This document shows positions 1 to 7,822 of a DNA stretch of 64,000 bases, piece by piece. The notes below the pieces were generated by a model. That model saw only the letters and a program-made list of their open reading frames with translations, was not told where the DNA came from and did no database searches. The position numbers were made by a program, and so were the translations under genes. Numbering within the stretch: position 1 is the first letter of the stretch; each line of letters begins with the position of its first letter. Source of the stretch: Neoroseomonas terrae (GTDB taxonomy: Bacteria; Pseudomonadota; Alphaproteobacteria; Acetobacterales; Acetobacteraceae); contig NZ_JAAEDI010000025.1 in assembly GCF_018129025.1 (NCBI RefSeq), positions 25,969 through 89,968 of the forward strand, written 5' to 3'.

Positions 1-2
1 AT

Positions 3-134
3 TTCGTGTGCACGCTGAAGTTCCAGGGCGAGACGGACCACGACGCCGCGGCGGCCTTCGCGGCGATCCCCGGAGCCCAGCTCTTCCATGGGTTTCACAA
101 CAAGCACGAGCTGACCTTCGCGCGGCTCGGCTGA
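3..134 (+). CDS. C-terminal fragment of an unrecognised protein
   Basis: An open frame enters from the left edge and ends at a TGA at 132-134, giving 43 residues that finish in HELTFARLG. The short tail shows no motif I can assign. Codon use is normal for the window, with G or C at most third positions, which supports real coding. The start lies outside the window, so neither function nor length can be judged. It ends about 60 bases before repeat copy A. Confidence 0.5.
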   Translation, partial: FVCTLKFQGETDHDAAAAFAAIPGAQLFHGFHNKHELTFARLG

Positions 135-192
135 CCCATTCGCGCAGCTTGGCCGCGGCGTTGGGGGCTGATGACGGCGATACCTCCGCTGC

Positions 193-430
193 GGACGTCA
201 GAGGGGCGTTGCCCCTCCGACACCACCCCAGCAAAGGCCGAAAGGCCTTTGCAAACCTCCACTTGGCGCCCGGCATCGCTGTCAGGATGCTCGCCGAGCC
301 GCTCTCCTGCGCCCGAAGCGTTGCGAGGGTCCGCTGGCCCGCCGCGCCCGCCACCAACGGATTGCGGTCCAGGATGCCCAGCATCCTGGCGGGGAGAGGT
401 CTGGAGAGGGGCGGCGCCCCTCTCCAGCAG
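193..430. repeat. Composite palindromic repeat, copy A
   Basis: This copy contains a GAGGGGC/GCCCCTC hairpin at 201-218, a GCAAAGGCC/GGCCTTTGC hairpin at 231-252, a CCAGGATGC/GCATCCTGG hairpin at 369-389 and a second GAGAGGGGC/GCCCCTCTC hairpin at 403-425. The same modules recur at 3861-4118, 9826-10082, 22645-22957 and 34618-34869. Copy A is closest to copy B and lies in the opposite orientation; about 29 bases around the CCAGGATGC hairpin are identical after reverse complementing. With its flanks it fills the gene-free stretch 135-523. I see no transposase, so this looks like a REP/MITE-type non-autonomous element. Confidence 0.75.
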
Positions 431-523
431 CTTCTGGCACGCCGCCTGCAATGCTGTCGTCCGCGCCAGGACGGCGTGGCCCGACAGAAGGACGGGCGAC
501 TGACCACGAAGGAGTTCGCGGCC

Positions 524-838
524 ATGCAGATCACCCCGGAGCGTTCGCCCACCGCGCCACAGGCGATCCGGGCATTCCGCATGCAGAGCCAGCAGGATGC
601 GGCTCGGCTTCAGGCTGCCGGCGGCCGACAGGAATTCGCCGCCACGCTGCAAGGAGTGCAGCAACGTCCCGCCAACATGGCGGGGCCAGGTACACCGACG
701 GGCACTGCGCTCGCCGCCCTGCTCCAGCGACTCGACACCGACCAGGATGGACGGATCACGTCGCTGGAGTTGCGGGCGAGGACCGAGCGGCAGCTCGAAC
801 CGCCGGCCAATGCGGCCCTGGAGGCCGCGCGGAGATAG
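524..838 (+). CDS. EF-hand protein, probably truncated at the 5' end
   Basis: The 104-residue product has one clear EF-hand loop, DTDQDGRITSLEL, near residues 72-84, so it probably binds calcium. I chose ATG 524 because a good AAGGAG ribosome site lies nine bases upstream. The same frame stays open upstream and encodes KDGRLTTKEFAAM, which looks like the second half of another EF-hand and runs straight into repeat copy A. The usual relatives are small exported proteins with a signal peptide and two or more EF-hands; no signal peptide is visible here. The gene may therefore be a remnant whose 5' end was replaced by the repeat. Confidence 0.6.
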   Translation: MQITPERSPTAPQAIRAFRMQSQQDAARLQAAGGRQEFAATLQGVQQRPANMAGPGTPTGTALAALLQRLDTDQDGRITSLELRARTERQLEPPANAALEAARR

Positions 839-889
839 CGCGCGGCTGTGTGATTCCACTCGGACGCGATCTGTTCTAGCTGTGGCGAC

Positions 890-1762
890 ATGGATGTCAT
901 GCCGCCCCTTCGCCGGCGAAGATCGCGCCGCCGGGGCGCGATCGCCATCGGCGTTCGCGTAATGCGGGAGGCATCGTCGGACCGGATCTCGCTGACCGCG
1001 GCCGGATGCGCGTTCTACGCGATGCTGGCGCTGTTCCCAGGGATTTTCCTGCTGGTGCTGATCTATGGCCTGGCCTTCGACAGCACGACGGTAGAACCGC
1101 AGCTCGACATCCTGCGGGAACTACTGCCGGCCGAGACCTTCTCGCTGATCGCGGACCGGCTGCATTCACTGGTCGCGCAGCCGCGGCCGGCGATGAACTG
1201 GGGCGCGATCGTGTCGGGCGGCGTCGCGATCTGGTCGGCCTCGGCGGGCACGCGAGCGATGCTCGGTGCCCTGAACATGCTGCATGACGTGACGGAGACG
1301 CGGGGGTTCCTGCGGTACCACTCGCTCGCCATCGGCATTACGCTGGCGGTGACGCTGGCGGCCACGCTGGCCATCGCATCCCTGGTCGCGCTGCCGGGCG
1401 TAGCGGCGCTGCTGGGCCTGCCGGCGCCGCAGGCCTGGGCGCTGCGGGGCATGTCCATGGGAACGCTGCTGCTGCTGGTGTTCCTCGGACTGATCGTGGT
1501 CTATCGGCTCGGGCCGTCGGGGTCGCATCCCGGGGTTCTCTGGACGCTGCCGGGCGCGGTGGTGGCGACGCTGATCTGGGCGGCGGCCTCCTTCGGATTC
1601 ACGCTCTATGTCTCGAACTTCGCGACCTATGACCTGATGTACGGGCCGCTCGGCGCCGTCGTCGTGCTGCTGATGTGGTTCTGGGTGTCGGTCTATGTCG
1701 TGCTGCTGGGGGCGGAGCTGAACGTCGCCTTGATGGAGCAGCACGCCTCGACGGAGGCGTGA
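890..1762 (+). CDS. YihY/BrkB (UPF0761) family inner-membrane protein
   Basis: The 290-residue protein has about six hydrophobic segments. An N-terminal region containing DRISLTAAGCAFYAMLALFP is typical of the YihY/BrkB family, as is a late GPLGAVVVLLMWFWVSVYVV segment. Family members are polytopic inner-membrane proteins of unclear biochemical role, and the old names ribonuclease BN and BrkB are not reliable. The start at 890 lacks a strong ribosome site, and ATG 899 and later starts are possible. It precedes the racemase gene by 35 bases and may be co-transcribed with it. Confidence 0.85.
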   Translation: MDVMPPLRRRRSRRRGAIAIGVRVMREASSDRISLTAAGCAFYAMLALFPGIFLLVLIYGLAFDSTTVEPQLDILRELLPAETFSLIADRLHSLVAQPRPAMNWGAIVSGGVAIWSASAGTRAMLGALNMLHDVTETRGFLRYHSLAIGITLAVTLAATLAIASLVALPGVAALLGLPAPQAWALRGMSMGTLLLLVFLGLIVVYRLGPSGSHPGVLWTLPGAVVATLIWAAASFGFTLYVSNFATYDLMYGPLGAVVVLLMWFWVSVYVVLLGAELNVALMEQHASTEA

Positions 1763-1797
1763 GGCGCGGGCAGGATCGGCGGCGGAGGAACCCGCCC

Positions 1798-2886
1798 ATG
1801 AACCTGCCCGTCATCGCCGAGGTCCGTGTGCGCGCGGTCGATGCGCCCTTCGAGCCGCCGCTGCGCAACAGCCTGAACGTCATCCGGCGGGCGCCGCTGG
1901 TGATTGTCGATCTGCACACCGCATGCGGGGCGGCGGGAACGGCCTATGTGTTCCCGTACACGCCGGCCGCACTGGGACCGACGGCGGCGCTGGCGCGCAG
2001 CCTGGGCGCGGGGTTGGTCGGACGATCGCTGGCGCCCGCGACGATCTGGCGGGAGCTGCATGATGCCGGGCGCATCCTCGGCACTGAGGGGTTGGTGCAG
2101 ATCGCGCTGTCCGGGCTCGACATGGCGATGTGGGATGCGCTGGCGGTGCGCGCCGGGCTGCCGCTGTGCGGGCTGCTGGGCGGCGAGGCCCGGCCGGTGC
2201 CGATCTATGCCTCCCTGCGCGGGTGGGGGCCGGCGATGCTGGCGGAGGAGGCCGGGCGGGCTGTCGCGACCCTCGGCGCCCGGTGGGTGAAGTTCAAGAT
2301 CGGTCATGCGCGGCTCGAGGACGACCTCGACACGGTGCGCGGTGTACGCGAGGCGGTGGGCGACGAGGTCGGCATCCTGGTCGACTACAACCAGGCGCTG
2401 GACCTCCCGGAAGCCGAGCGGCGGGGCCGCGCGCTGCAGGACCTCGGCGTGCGGTGGCTCGAGGAACCGCTGCCGGTGCAGGACGATGCCGGGCTGGCGG
2501 AACTCGCACGGCGGCTGACGGTGCCGGTGCAGGGCGGGGAGAACTGGTGGGGGCCGGCCGCGATGCAGCGGGCGCTGGCCGCCGGCGCGGTCGATCTGTG
2601 CATGCCGGATGCGATGAAGATCGGCGGCGTGACCGGGTGGATGCGCGCGGCGTCGATCGCCGCGGCGCATCGCGTGCCGATGTCGTCCCACATCTTCGTC
2701 GAGGCCAGCGTGCATCTGATGAATGTGACGCCGACGGCGCATCTGCTGGAACATCTGGACGTCGCGGCGCCGCTGGTGGCCGAGCCCTTCCAGGTGAAGG
2801 ACGGCATGGCGCTGGTGCCGGACCGGCCGGGGATGGGCATTGTGTGGGATGAGGCGGCGCTGGCGCAGCATGCCGCGGATGTCTGA
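1798..2886 (+). CDS. mdlA: Mandelate racemase (enolase superfamily)
   Basis: The 362-residue enzyme should abstract the alpha proton of a 2-hydroxyacid and interconvert its enantiomers, using Mg2+. All the active-site residues of the Pseudomonas putida enzyme, as I remember it, are present with a constant offset of one: K165 and K167 in KFKIGH, metal ligands D196, E222 and E248, D271 in MPDAMKIGG, H298 in SSH, and E318. This is stronger than generic MR/MLE membership, although the true substrate could be a related aryl or alkyl 2-hydroxyacid. ATG 1798 follows a GGAGGAA site. The next gene, 15 bases on, encodes a D-2-hydroxyacid dehydrogenase that could oxidise one enantiomer. Confidence 0.8.
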   Translation: MNLPVIAEVRVRAVDAPFEPPLRNSLNVIRRAPLVIVDLHTACGAAGTAYVFPYTPAALGPTAALARSLGAGLVGRSLAPATIWRELHDAGRILGTEGLVQIALSGLDMAMWDALAVRAGLPLCGLLGGEARPVPIYASLRGWGPAMLAEEAGRAVATLGARWVKFKIGHARLEDDLDTVRGVREAVGDEVGILVDYNQALDLPEAERRGRALQDLGVRWLEEPLPVQDDAGLAELARRLTVPVQGGENWWGPAAMQRALAAGAVDLCMPDAMKIGGVTGWMRAASIAAAHRVPMSSHIFVEASVHLMNVTPTAHLLEHLDVAAPLVAEPFQVKDGMALVPDRPGMGIVWDEAALAQHAADV

Positions 2887-2901
2887 ACAGGAGATCGAGC
2901 G

Positions 2902-3822
2902 ATGCAAGCCGCCTTCGTCGATGCCAATGCCCCCCTCGCGGCCATCATGCGGCGGCTTCACCGCGCCGATGACCTGCCGGTCGCGATTCACGAGGACCCC
3001 GACATCTCCCCCGAGGCGCTGCCGGCGCTGCTGAAGGGCGTCGAGATCGCGATCGACGACCACACGCAATTCCCGGTCGAGGTGGTGAAGCGCTGCCCCG
3101 ACCTGAAGCACATCGTCTTCCTCGGCACCGGCGCGCGGTCCTACATGGACCCTGAGGCGCTGGAGGCCGAATGCGGCGTGAAGGTGCACATCATCAAAGG
3201 CTATGGCGACACCGCCGTTGCCGAGATGGCCTTCGCGCTGATGTGGGCCGCTGCGCGCGGCATCGGTCCGACGCACCACGCCATGACCGGCGGCGGCTGG
3301 CCGCGCGACGAGGGCATGCAGATCACCGGCAAGACGGTCGGCATCATCGGCTTCGGAGGGATCGGCGCGGAGATGGCGCGGCTTTGCGCCGGCGTCGGCA
3401 TGAAGGTGCTGGCCTGGAACCGGTCGACGAAGTCGCATCCCGGCGTGACCTTCACCGACATCGACACGCTGCTGGCAGAGAGCCACGTCGTCTCGCTGCA
3501 CCTGCTGCTGAACGACGAGACGCGCGGCTTCCTCGGTGCGGAGCGGCTGGCGAAGATGCGGCCGGGCGCGATCTTCGTGAACACAGCGCGCGGCGCCATC
3601 GTGGACGAGCCGGCGCTGATCAAGGCGCTGCGTAGCGGACGGATCGGCGCGGCGGGTCTCGACGTGTTCGTTGAGGAGCCGCTGCCGGCAGGTCATCCGA
3701 TCGCGTCGCTGCCGAATGTCACGATGACCTCACATTCGGCGTTCCGCACGCCGGAGGCGACGGACAACCTGTTGGAAGCCGCGCTGGTACATTGCCGCCG
3801 GATCGTGCGGGAGGGTGCGTGA
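2902..3822 (+). CDS. D-isomer-specific 2-hydroxyacid dehydrogenase
   Basis: The 306-residue NAD(P)-dependent enzyme should interconvert a D-2-hydroxyacid and its 2-oxoacid. The nucleotide-binding motif is GFGGIGAEMARL near residue 150. The catalytic set is visible as Arg in NTARGAIVDE, Glu in DVFVEEPLP and His in TSHSAF. The size is slightly short for the family (usually 310-330), with a compact N-terminal domain. It follows the mandelate racemase closely, so the pair could turn either enantiomer into an oxoacid such as benzoylformate. That substrate is inferred from context only. The gene ends just before repeat copy B. Confidence 0.85.
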   Translation: MQAAFVDANAPLAAIMRRLHRADDLPVAIHEDPDISPEALPALLKGVEIAIDDHTQFPVEVVKRCPDLKHIVFLGTGARSYMDPEALEAECGVKVHIIKGYGDTAVAEMAFALMWAAARGIGPTHHAMTGGGWPRDEGMQITGKTVGIIGFGGIGAEMARLCAGVGMKVLAWNRSTKSHPGVTFTDIDTLLAESHVVSLHLLLNDETRGFLGAERLAKMRPGAIFVNTARGAIVDEPALIKALRSGRIGAAGLDVFVEEPLPAGHPIASLPNVTMTSHSAFRTPEATDNLLEAALVHCRRIVREGA

Positions 3823-3860
3823 CGGCTCAGTGGACCGGGGCCTTCCCCAAATCCAGCCCC

Positions 3861-4118
3861 GCCAAAGGCCGAAAGCGGAAGATCGAAGGAGGGCTCTGCC
3901 CTCCTCCAAGCCTCCACCCGCCAGGATGCTGGGCATCCTGGACCGCAATCTCTTGGTGTCCTGCAATGCTGCCGTCCTGTTGTCCTTGCGAGCTTGCTTC
4001 GGGCGCAAAAACAGATTTCGGCGCGCATACCGGCATCGGCGCCCGGCGCCAGGTGGAGGTTTCCAAAGGCCTTTCGGCCTTTGGTGAGGAGGTGTCGGAG
4101 GGGCAAAGCCCCTCTGAC
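3861..4118. repeat. Composite palindromic repeat, copy B
   Basis: This is the inverted counterpart of copy A. It contains an imperfect CCAAAGGCC half at 3861-3876, an AGGAGGGC/GCCCTCCT hairpin at 3887-3905, a CCAGGATGC/GCATCCTGG hairpin at 3921-3941, a CCAAAGGCC/GGCCTTTGG hairpin at 4063-4084 and a GAGGGGC/GCCCCTC hairpin at 4098-4114. It fills the 358-base gap between the dehydrogenase and the phosphoesterase. Copies A and B bracket the EF-hand, yihY, mdlA and dehydrogenase genes as long inverted repeats. Confidence 0.75.
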
Positions 4119-4180
4119 GTCCACAGCCGCCGCATCACCAGCGACGCCACGGTGCGCCACACCCGCACCCACACCGCCCG

Positions 4181-5917
4181 ATGACCTTCGCCGACCCCCG
4201 CGACGGGGACCTCGAGGACGACGCCTCCTCCACCTCGCGCCACTCGCTGTTCAGCCACGCCACGCGCATGCTGCTCGAGATCAGCCTGCCCAAGCTGGCG
4301 CTGGCTGCGACGATGCTGCTGGTGGTGCCGGCGCTGCTGATCGGTGCTGCGCCCAAGGCGGTGCTGTGGCTGACCGAGACGGCCTGGCACGGTGTCGCGC
4401 GCCTTGGCCTCGTCGCTGCGCTGGTCAGCTTCGCGGCGATCGCGACCGTCGTCGCCTGGCGCTGGGGCCGTCCGCTGTTCCGCGTCGTCGAGAGCAATTT
4501 CTGGGCGCTGAATGCCGGTCTGGTCCAGCCGCTCTACACCGCGGTGCGGGAGGCGATGCGGCTGGCGCTGGAAACCGCGGCGCCGGGCCGGAACCTGGCG
4601 GCGACGCGGCGGGATGCGGGGCTGGCGGCGGGCGCGGCGATCGCGCTGCTCGGCGCGGCGGTCGCCTGGTGGGCGGGGCCGCTGCCGACGCTGCGCGTGG
4701 CGGGCATCGGCGCGGGCGAGCTGGTCGGCATCGTGCTCGACGCCATCCGCAATGGCGTCTGGGTCGTCGCCGTCTATCTGATGGTCGGCGCGCCGGCCTG
4801 GAGCATCGCCGAGGCGCTGGCCGGCACGCCGGAGGATATCGGCGCGCCCGATGAAGGGGAGGCGCGCTGGCGCGTCGCGCATCTGTCGGACATCCACATC
4901 GTCGGCGACGCCTATGGCTTCCGGCTGGAATGCGGCCGTGACGGGCCGCGTGGCAACGCGCGCTTCGACCGCGCGCTGGCGTTAATCGAAGCTGAAGATC
5001 GCGACGACAAGCTGGCATGGGTGCTGATCACCGGCGACATCACCGATGCGGCGCGCAACGCCGAGTTCATCGCCTTCGAGGAGGCCGTGGCGCGGCATCC
5101 GTCGCTGCGCGACCGGCTCCTGATCATCCCCGGCAATCACGACGTGAACATCGTCGATCGCGCCAACCCGTCGCGGCTGGAACTGCCGACCGCGCCGGGG
5201 GGAAAGCTGCGGCGTTTGCGCTTCCTGTCATCGATGGCGCGGGTGCAGGGGCGGCGGGTGCGCGTGGTGGACCACGGCACCGGGCGTGTCGGGCCGACGC
5301 TCGACGCTTGGCTGGCGCAGGATGGGCGCGCGGCTCGGCTGGCGCGCTTCATGGATGAGGGCGGGCTGCGGGCGGGGTTCGACGCGCGTGGCGCGTGGGA
5401 CGAGGCCTTTCCGCTTATCGCGCCGCCGGCGACGCCGGACGGGCTCGGCGTGGTGCTGCTCGATTCCAACGCCGAGACGCATTTCTCCTTCACCAACGCG
5501 CTCGGCATCCTGGGCCTGTCGCAGCTCCGCGCGGCGGAGATCGCGATGCGGGAATGGCCGCGGGCCCGCTGGGTGGTCGCTCTGCATCATCATCCGGTCG
5601 AGTATCCACGACCGGGCGCTGCGCTGGCGGACCGCATCGGCACGGCGCTGGTGAACGGGCATTGGGTGCTGCGCCGGCTGCGCCGGCACGCGCTGCGAAT
5701 CGTCGTGATGCACGGGCATCGACACGTCGACTGGATGGGCGGCAGCGGTGGCCTGCGCATCCTGTCCGCACCGTCGCCGGTGATGGGCGCGCTGGATGCG
5801 GAGGCGCGGTACTTCTGGCTGCACGCCTTCGGTGCAGCGCCCGATGGCGGGTTGGCGCTGCTGGCGCCGAAGCGGATCGAGGTGCCCGGCCACGCCCCTA
5901 TCGACGAGGGGCATTAG
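4181..5917 (+). CDS. Membrane-anchored calcineurin-like metallophosphoesterase
   Basis: The 578-residue protein has three or four N-terminal hydrophobic segments in its first 210 residues, then a calcineurin-like phosphoesterase domain. The metal-binding motifs appear in order: LSDIHIVG, ITGDITD, IPGNHDVNI, ALHHHPVE and MHGHRHVDW. It should be a dinuclear-metal phosphohydrolase facing one side of the inner membrane; the substrate could be a lipid, a nucleotide or a phosphodiester and cannot be read from sequence. The start at 4181 has no clear ribosome site and lies just after repeat copy B, so the annotated N-terminus is tentative. Confidence 0.85.
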   Translation: MTFADPRDGDLEDDASSTSRHSLFSHATRMLLEISLPKLALAATMLLVVPALLIGAAPKAVLWLTETAWHGVARLGLVAALVSFAAIATVVAWRWGRPLFRVVESNFWALNAGLVQPLYTAVREAMRLALETAAPGRNLAATRRDAGLAAGAAIALLGAAVAWWAGPLPTLRVAGIGAGELVGIVLDAIRNGVWVVAVYLMVGAPAWSIAEALAGTPEDIGAPDEGEARWRVAHLSDIHIVGDAYGFRLECGRDGPRGNARFDRALALIEAEDRDDKLAWVLITGDITDAARNAEFIAFEEAVARHPSLRDRLLIIPGNHDVNIVDRANPSRLELPTAPGGKLRRLRFLSSMARVQGRRVRVVDHGTGRVGPTLDAWLAQDGRAARLARFMDEGGLRAGFDARGAWDEAFPLIAPPATPDGLGVVLLDSNAETHFSFTNALGILGLSQLRAAEIAMREWPRARWVVALHHHPVEYPRPGAALADRIGTALVNGHWVLRRLRRHALRIVVMHGHRHVDWMGGSGGLRILSAPSPVMGALDAEARYFWLHAFGAAPDGGLALLAPKRIEVPGHAPIDEGH

Positions 5918-5990
5918 GGGAGATACTTGGCCCGTTCGACGGTGCAGGTAGGGCTCGTGTGGCGGCTACCTGGACGGCCGACAAACAGGT

Positions 5991-6073
5991 GCCCGCCTGG
6001 CGGAATGGTAGACGCAGCGGACTTAAAATCCGCAGTCCGCAAGGATGTGCCGGTTCGAGTCCGGCGGCGGGCA
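5991..6073 (+). tRNA. tRNA-Leu (anticodon UAA)
   Basis: The acceptor arms GCCCGCC (5991-5997) and GGCGGGC (6066-6072) pair fully and are followed by discriminator A. The anticodon stem-loop GCGGA-CTTAAAA-TCCGC gives anticodon UAA. A long class II variable arm and a CCGG-TTCGAGT-CCGG T arm are present, as expected for leucine. CCA is not encoded. The gene lies 73 bases after the phosphoesterase stop and probably has its own promoter in that gap. Confidence 0.95.
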
Positions 6074-6221
6074 TTCCCTTTTCGCGAAGCTACACGTGAG
6101 CAGCGCTGTCGATTGACCTGCGGCGCGATGCGCACGGCGCGACCGTGCCCTGACCGTCGGCCTGCCGCTGCATGGTGCGAAAGCCGGCTACGCGGACACC
6201 TGCGCCGGCGCCTGAGGGAAA

Positions 6222-6839
6222 CTACCGCCGCCGCGGCGGTGGCTGCGTCTCGTAGTCGAACGCCACGACGGGCTGGGGCAGCGCGATATGGTCGGTCAGG
6301 ACCACCTGCCGCTGCATCGACGCTCCCGGTGGCCACAGCCGCACCACTTCGGGCCGGTCGGGCGAAAGCGGAAAGACCTTCTCCTCCGGCAGGAGGTTGA
6401 ACAGGCCGAAAGAAACGGCGAGTTCGGTAACGCGGCGGGGCAGGGTCGGCGCGACCGGCTTGCCCCTGGCCTCACCCACCATCACGGCGTGGCGGTAGGG
6501 GTTCCAGACCGGCACCGGCTGGGCCAGCGTGAGGCTGCCTTGCTCCTCGGCACCGACCCGCAGGATGACGACGCCGGGCGGTTGCCGCTCGGCCATCTGC
6601 AGGCCGGGCGGCACCGGCAGCACCATCTTGCGCAGGTGCAGCACGTCCGCGACGACATCGATGTAGAACAGCTCAGGCGCGTAGGATCGCGCCGGGTCGG
6701 CATCCGGCAGGCGCGCGAACACGCCGAGATCCACGCCGCCCACATTGCGCAGCCGCCAGCGGATGCGCAGCGGCGGATTCTCTCCGGGCCCCGAGGCCGC
6801 CTCGATATCCAGGCGCGCGCCAAATGCAACGGCGGTCAC
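6222..6839 (-). CDS. Unrecognised protein, candidate immunity protein for the PAAR-M91 toxin
   Basis: This 205-residue protein has no signal peptide or membrane segment. Its beta-rich segments (RIRWRLRNVGGVDLGVFARL near residues 25-45, and VVLTDHIALPQP near the end) suggest a beta-sandwich fold. I do not recognise a family. Its ATG overlaps the stop codon of the upstream toxin gene by four bases, so the two are almost certainly translated together. In orphan type VI effector loci this position is usually held by the immunity protein, which is the basis of the call. It could also be a chaperone or adaptor for loading the effector. Confidence 0.55.
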   Translation of the reverse strand: MTAVAFGARLDIEAASGPGENPPLRIRWRLRNVGGVDLGVFARLPDADPARSYAPELFYIDVVADVLHLRKMVLPVPPGLQMAERQPPGVVILRVGAEEQGSLTLAQPVPVWNPYRHAVMVGEARGKPVAPTLPRRVTELAVSFGLFNLLPEEKVFPLSPDRPEVVRLWPPGASMQRQVVLTDHIALPQPVVAFDYETQPPPRRR

Positions 6840-7708
6840 AGCGGCGGGCTCCCGGGGCGGAGATTGACCGGCGGCGGTTCGCCGGCAGTGGGGCCGCCCG
6901 TGCCGAAATGGTTGTCGCGGCGCGGCAGGCCGAGATCCTGGCGGAGGCTGTTCTCCGACGGCGACGTGCCGTTGTAGCTGCCGGTACCGATGGCCTGGGC
7001 CTCCTCCGCATCGATGTTGGGCTCGGATGTCGGCGGGGCGGTATCTGTGCCCTGCGCCTGGTTGCCATTCGCATTCGCCCGGGCATGCGCCATCTCATGC
7101 GCCAGGATGACCTGCGACGGCTGCGCGATCAGGTTGCCCGAACTGTCATAGGCGTTCGAGCGATAGTCGGGGTTGTACTGGATCACCGAGCCCGTGCCCG
7201 TCCCGTTGGCCGCCTTCGTGCCGTCATTCGGCGTGCAGAAGCCGTTGGTGCCGCTGTGCTCGACGATGGTCACCGGCTGCCCGGAGGCGCCGAGGTCGTC
7301 GATGAGCTGTTTCCCGGTGGGGGTCGTGGACAGCATGTAGAGGTCACGGATCGTCTTCTGCTGGAAGCTGGGCGAGCCCTCGAGCTTGATGTTCGGCGGC
7401 AGCTTGAAGGCCGGCCCCCCGATCAGCACGGTGAACTCGCCGAGCACCAGGATGCCGCCATGGGCGGTGCTGTCCAGGATGCGAGCCGCCGGCAAACCGC
7501 CGACGAGCACCGTCGCGGCACCGGCGACGATGACGTCGGGCGGTCCGACGCAGACGGCCATGTCAGAGATTCGCGCCTGCGGGCGCTTGCCCGTCAGCAC
7601 CGTGACCATGCAGGGCGGCAGCACGGGACCGCCGACATGGGGCACCGGGCCCGTGAACATCGGGCACACATGAAGGTCGAGCAGGCGGGAGGCAGGGAAG
7701 CCGACCAT
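6836..7708 (-). CDS. PAAR-domain effector with C-terminal M91-type zinc metallopeptidase
   Basis: Residues 1-100 form a PAAR-like spike-tip domain, with repeated glycine-rich strands such as GPVPHVGGPV, CVGPPDVIVAG, VLVGGLPAAR and TVLIGG. Residues 115-265 match the M91 (NleC-like) peptidase family as I know it: DLYMLSTTPTGKQLIDDL, zinc motif HEMAH at 204-208, an acidic EE at 235-236 that may supply the third ligand, then ENSLRQDLGLPRRDNH. Such fusions are specialised type VI secretion effectors that ride on VgrG and cleave a protein in the target cell. No T6SS gene is near, so this is an orphan effector. The overlapping downstream gene is the candidate immunity gene. Confidence 0.85.
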   Translation of the reverse strand: MVGFPASRLLDLHVCPMFTGPVPHVGGPVLPPCMVTVLTGKRPQARISDMAVCVGPPDVIVAGAATVLVGGLPAARILDSTAHGGILVLGEFTVLIGGPAFKLPPNIKLEGSPSFQQKTIRDLYMLSTTPTGKQLIDDLGASGQPVTIVEHSGTNGFCTPNDGTKAANGTGTGSVIQYNPDYRSNAYDSSGNLIAQPSQVILAHEMAHARANANGNQAQGTDTAPPTSEPNIDAEEAQAIGTGSYNGTSPSENSLRQDLGLPRRDNHFGTGGPTAGEPPPVNLRPGSPPL

Positions 7709-7822
7709 GGGACCCCGGGCGGTATCTATCGGTGCCGACGATAGCCGGTGTCCGAACCCGCGGGAACGACTGCGCGCGCGGGACTGGCGAACACCATGAA
7801 ACGCTTCGGCGGTAGCGCCGCG

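Noticed and set aside
8..523. The long open frame that would extend the EF-hand gene to position 8.
   Set aside because: It runs through repeat copy A and the tail of another gene, whereas ATG 524 has a good ribosome site.
6836..7708. A full type VI secretion locus around the PAAR protein.
   Set aside because: No VgrG, Hcp, Tss or ClpV gene is present in the window; only the effector and its partner are seen.
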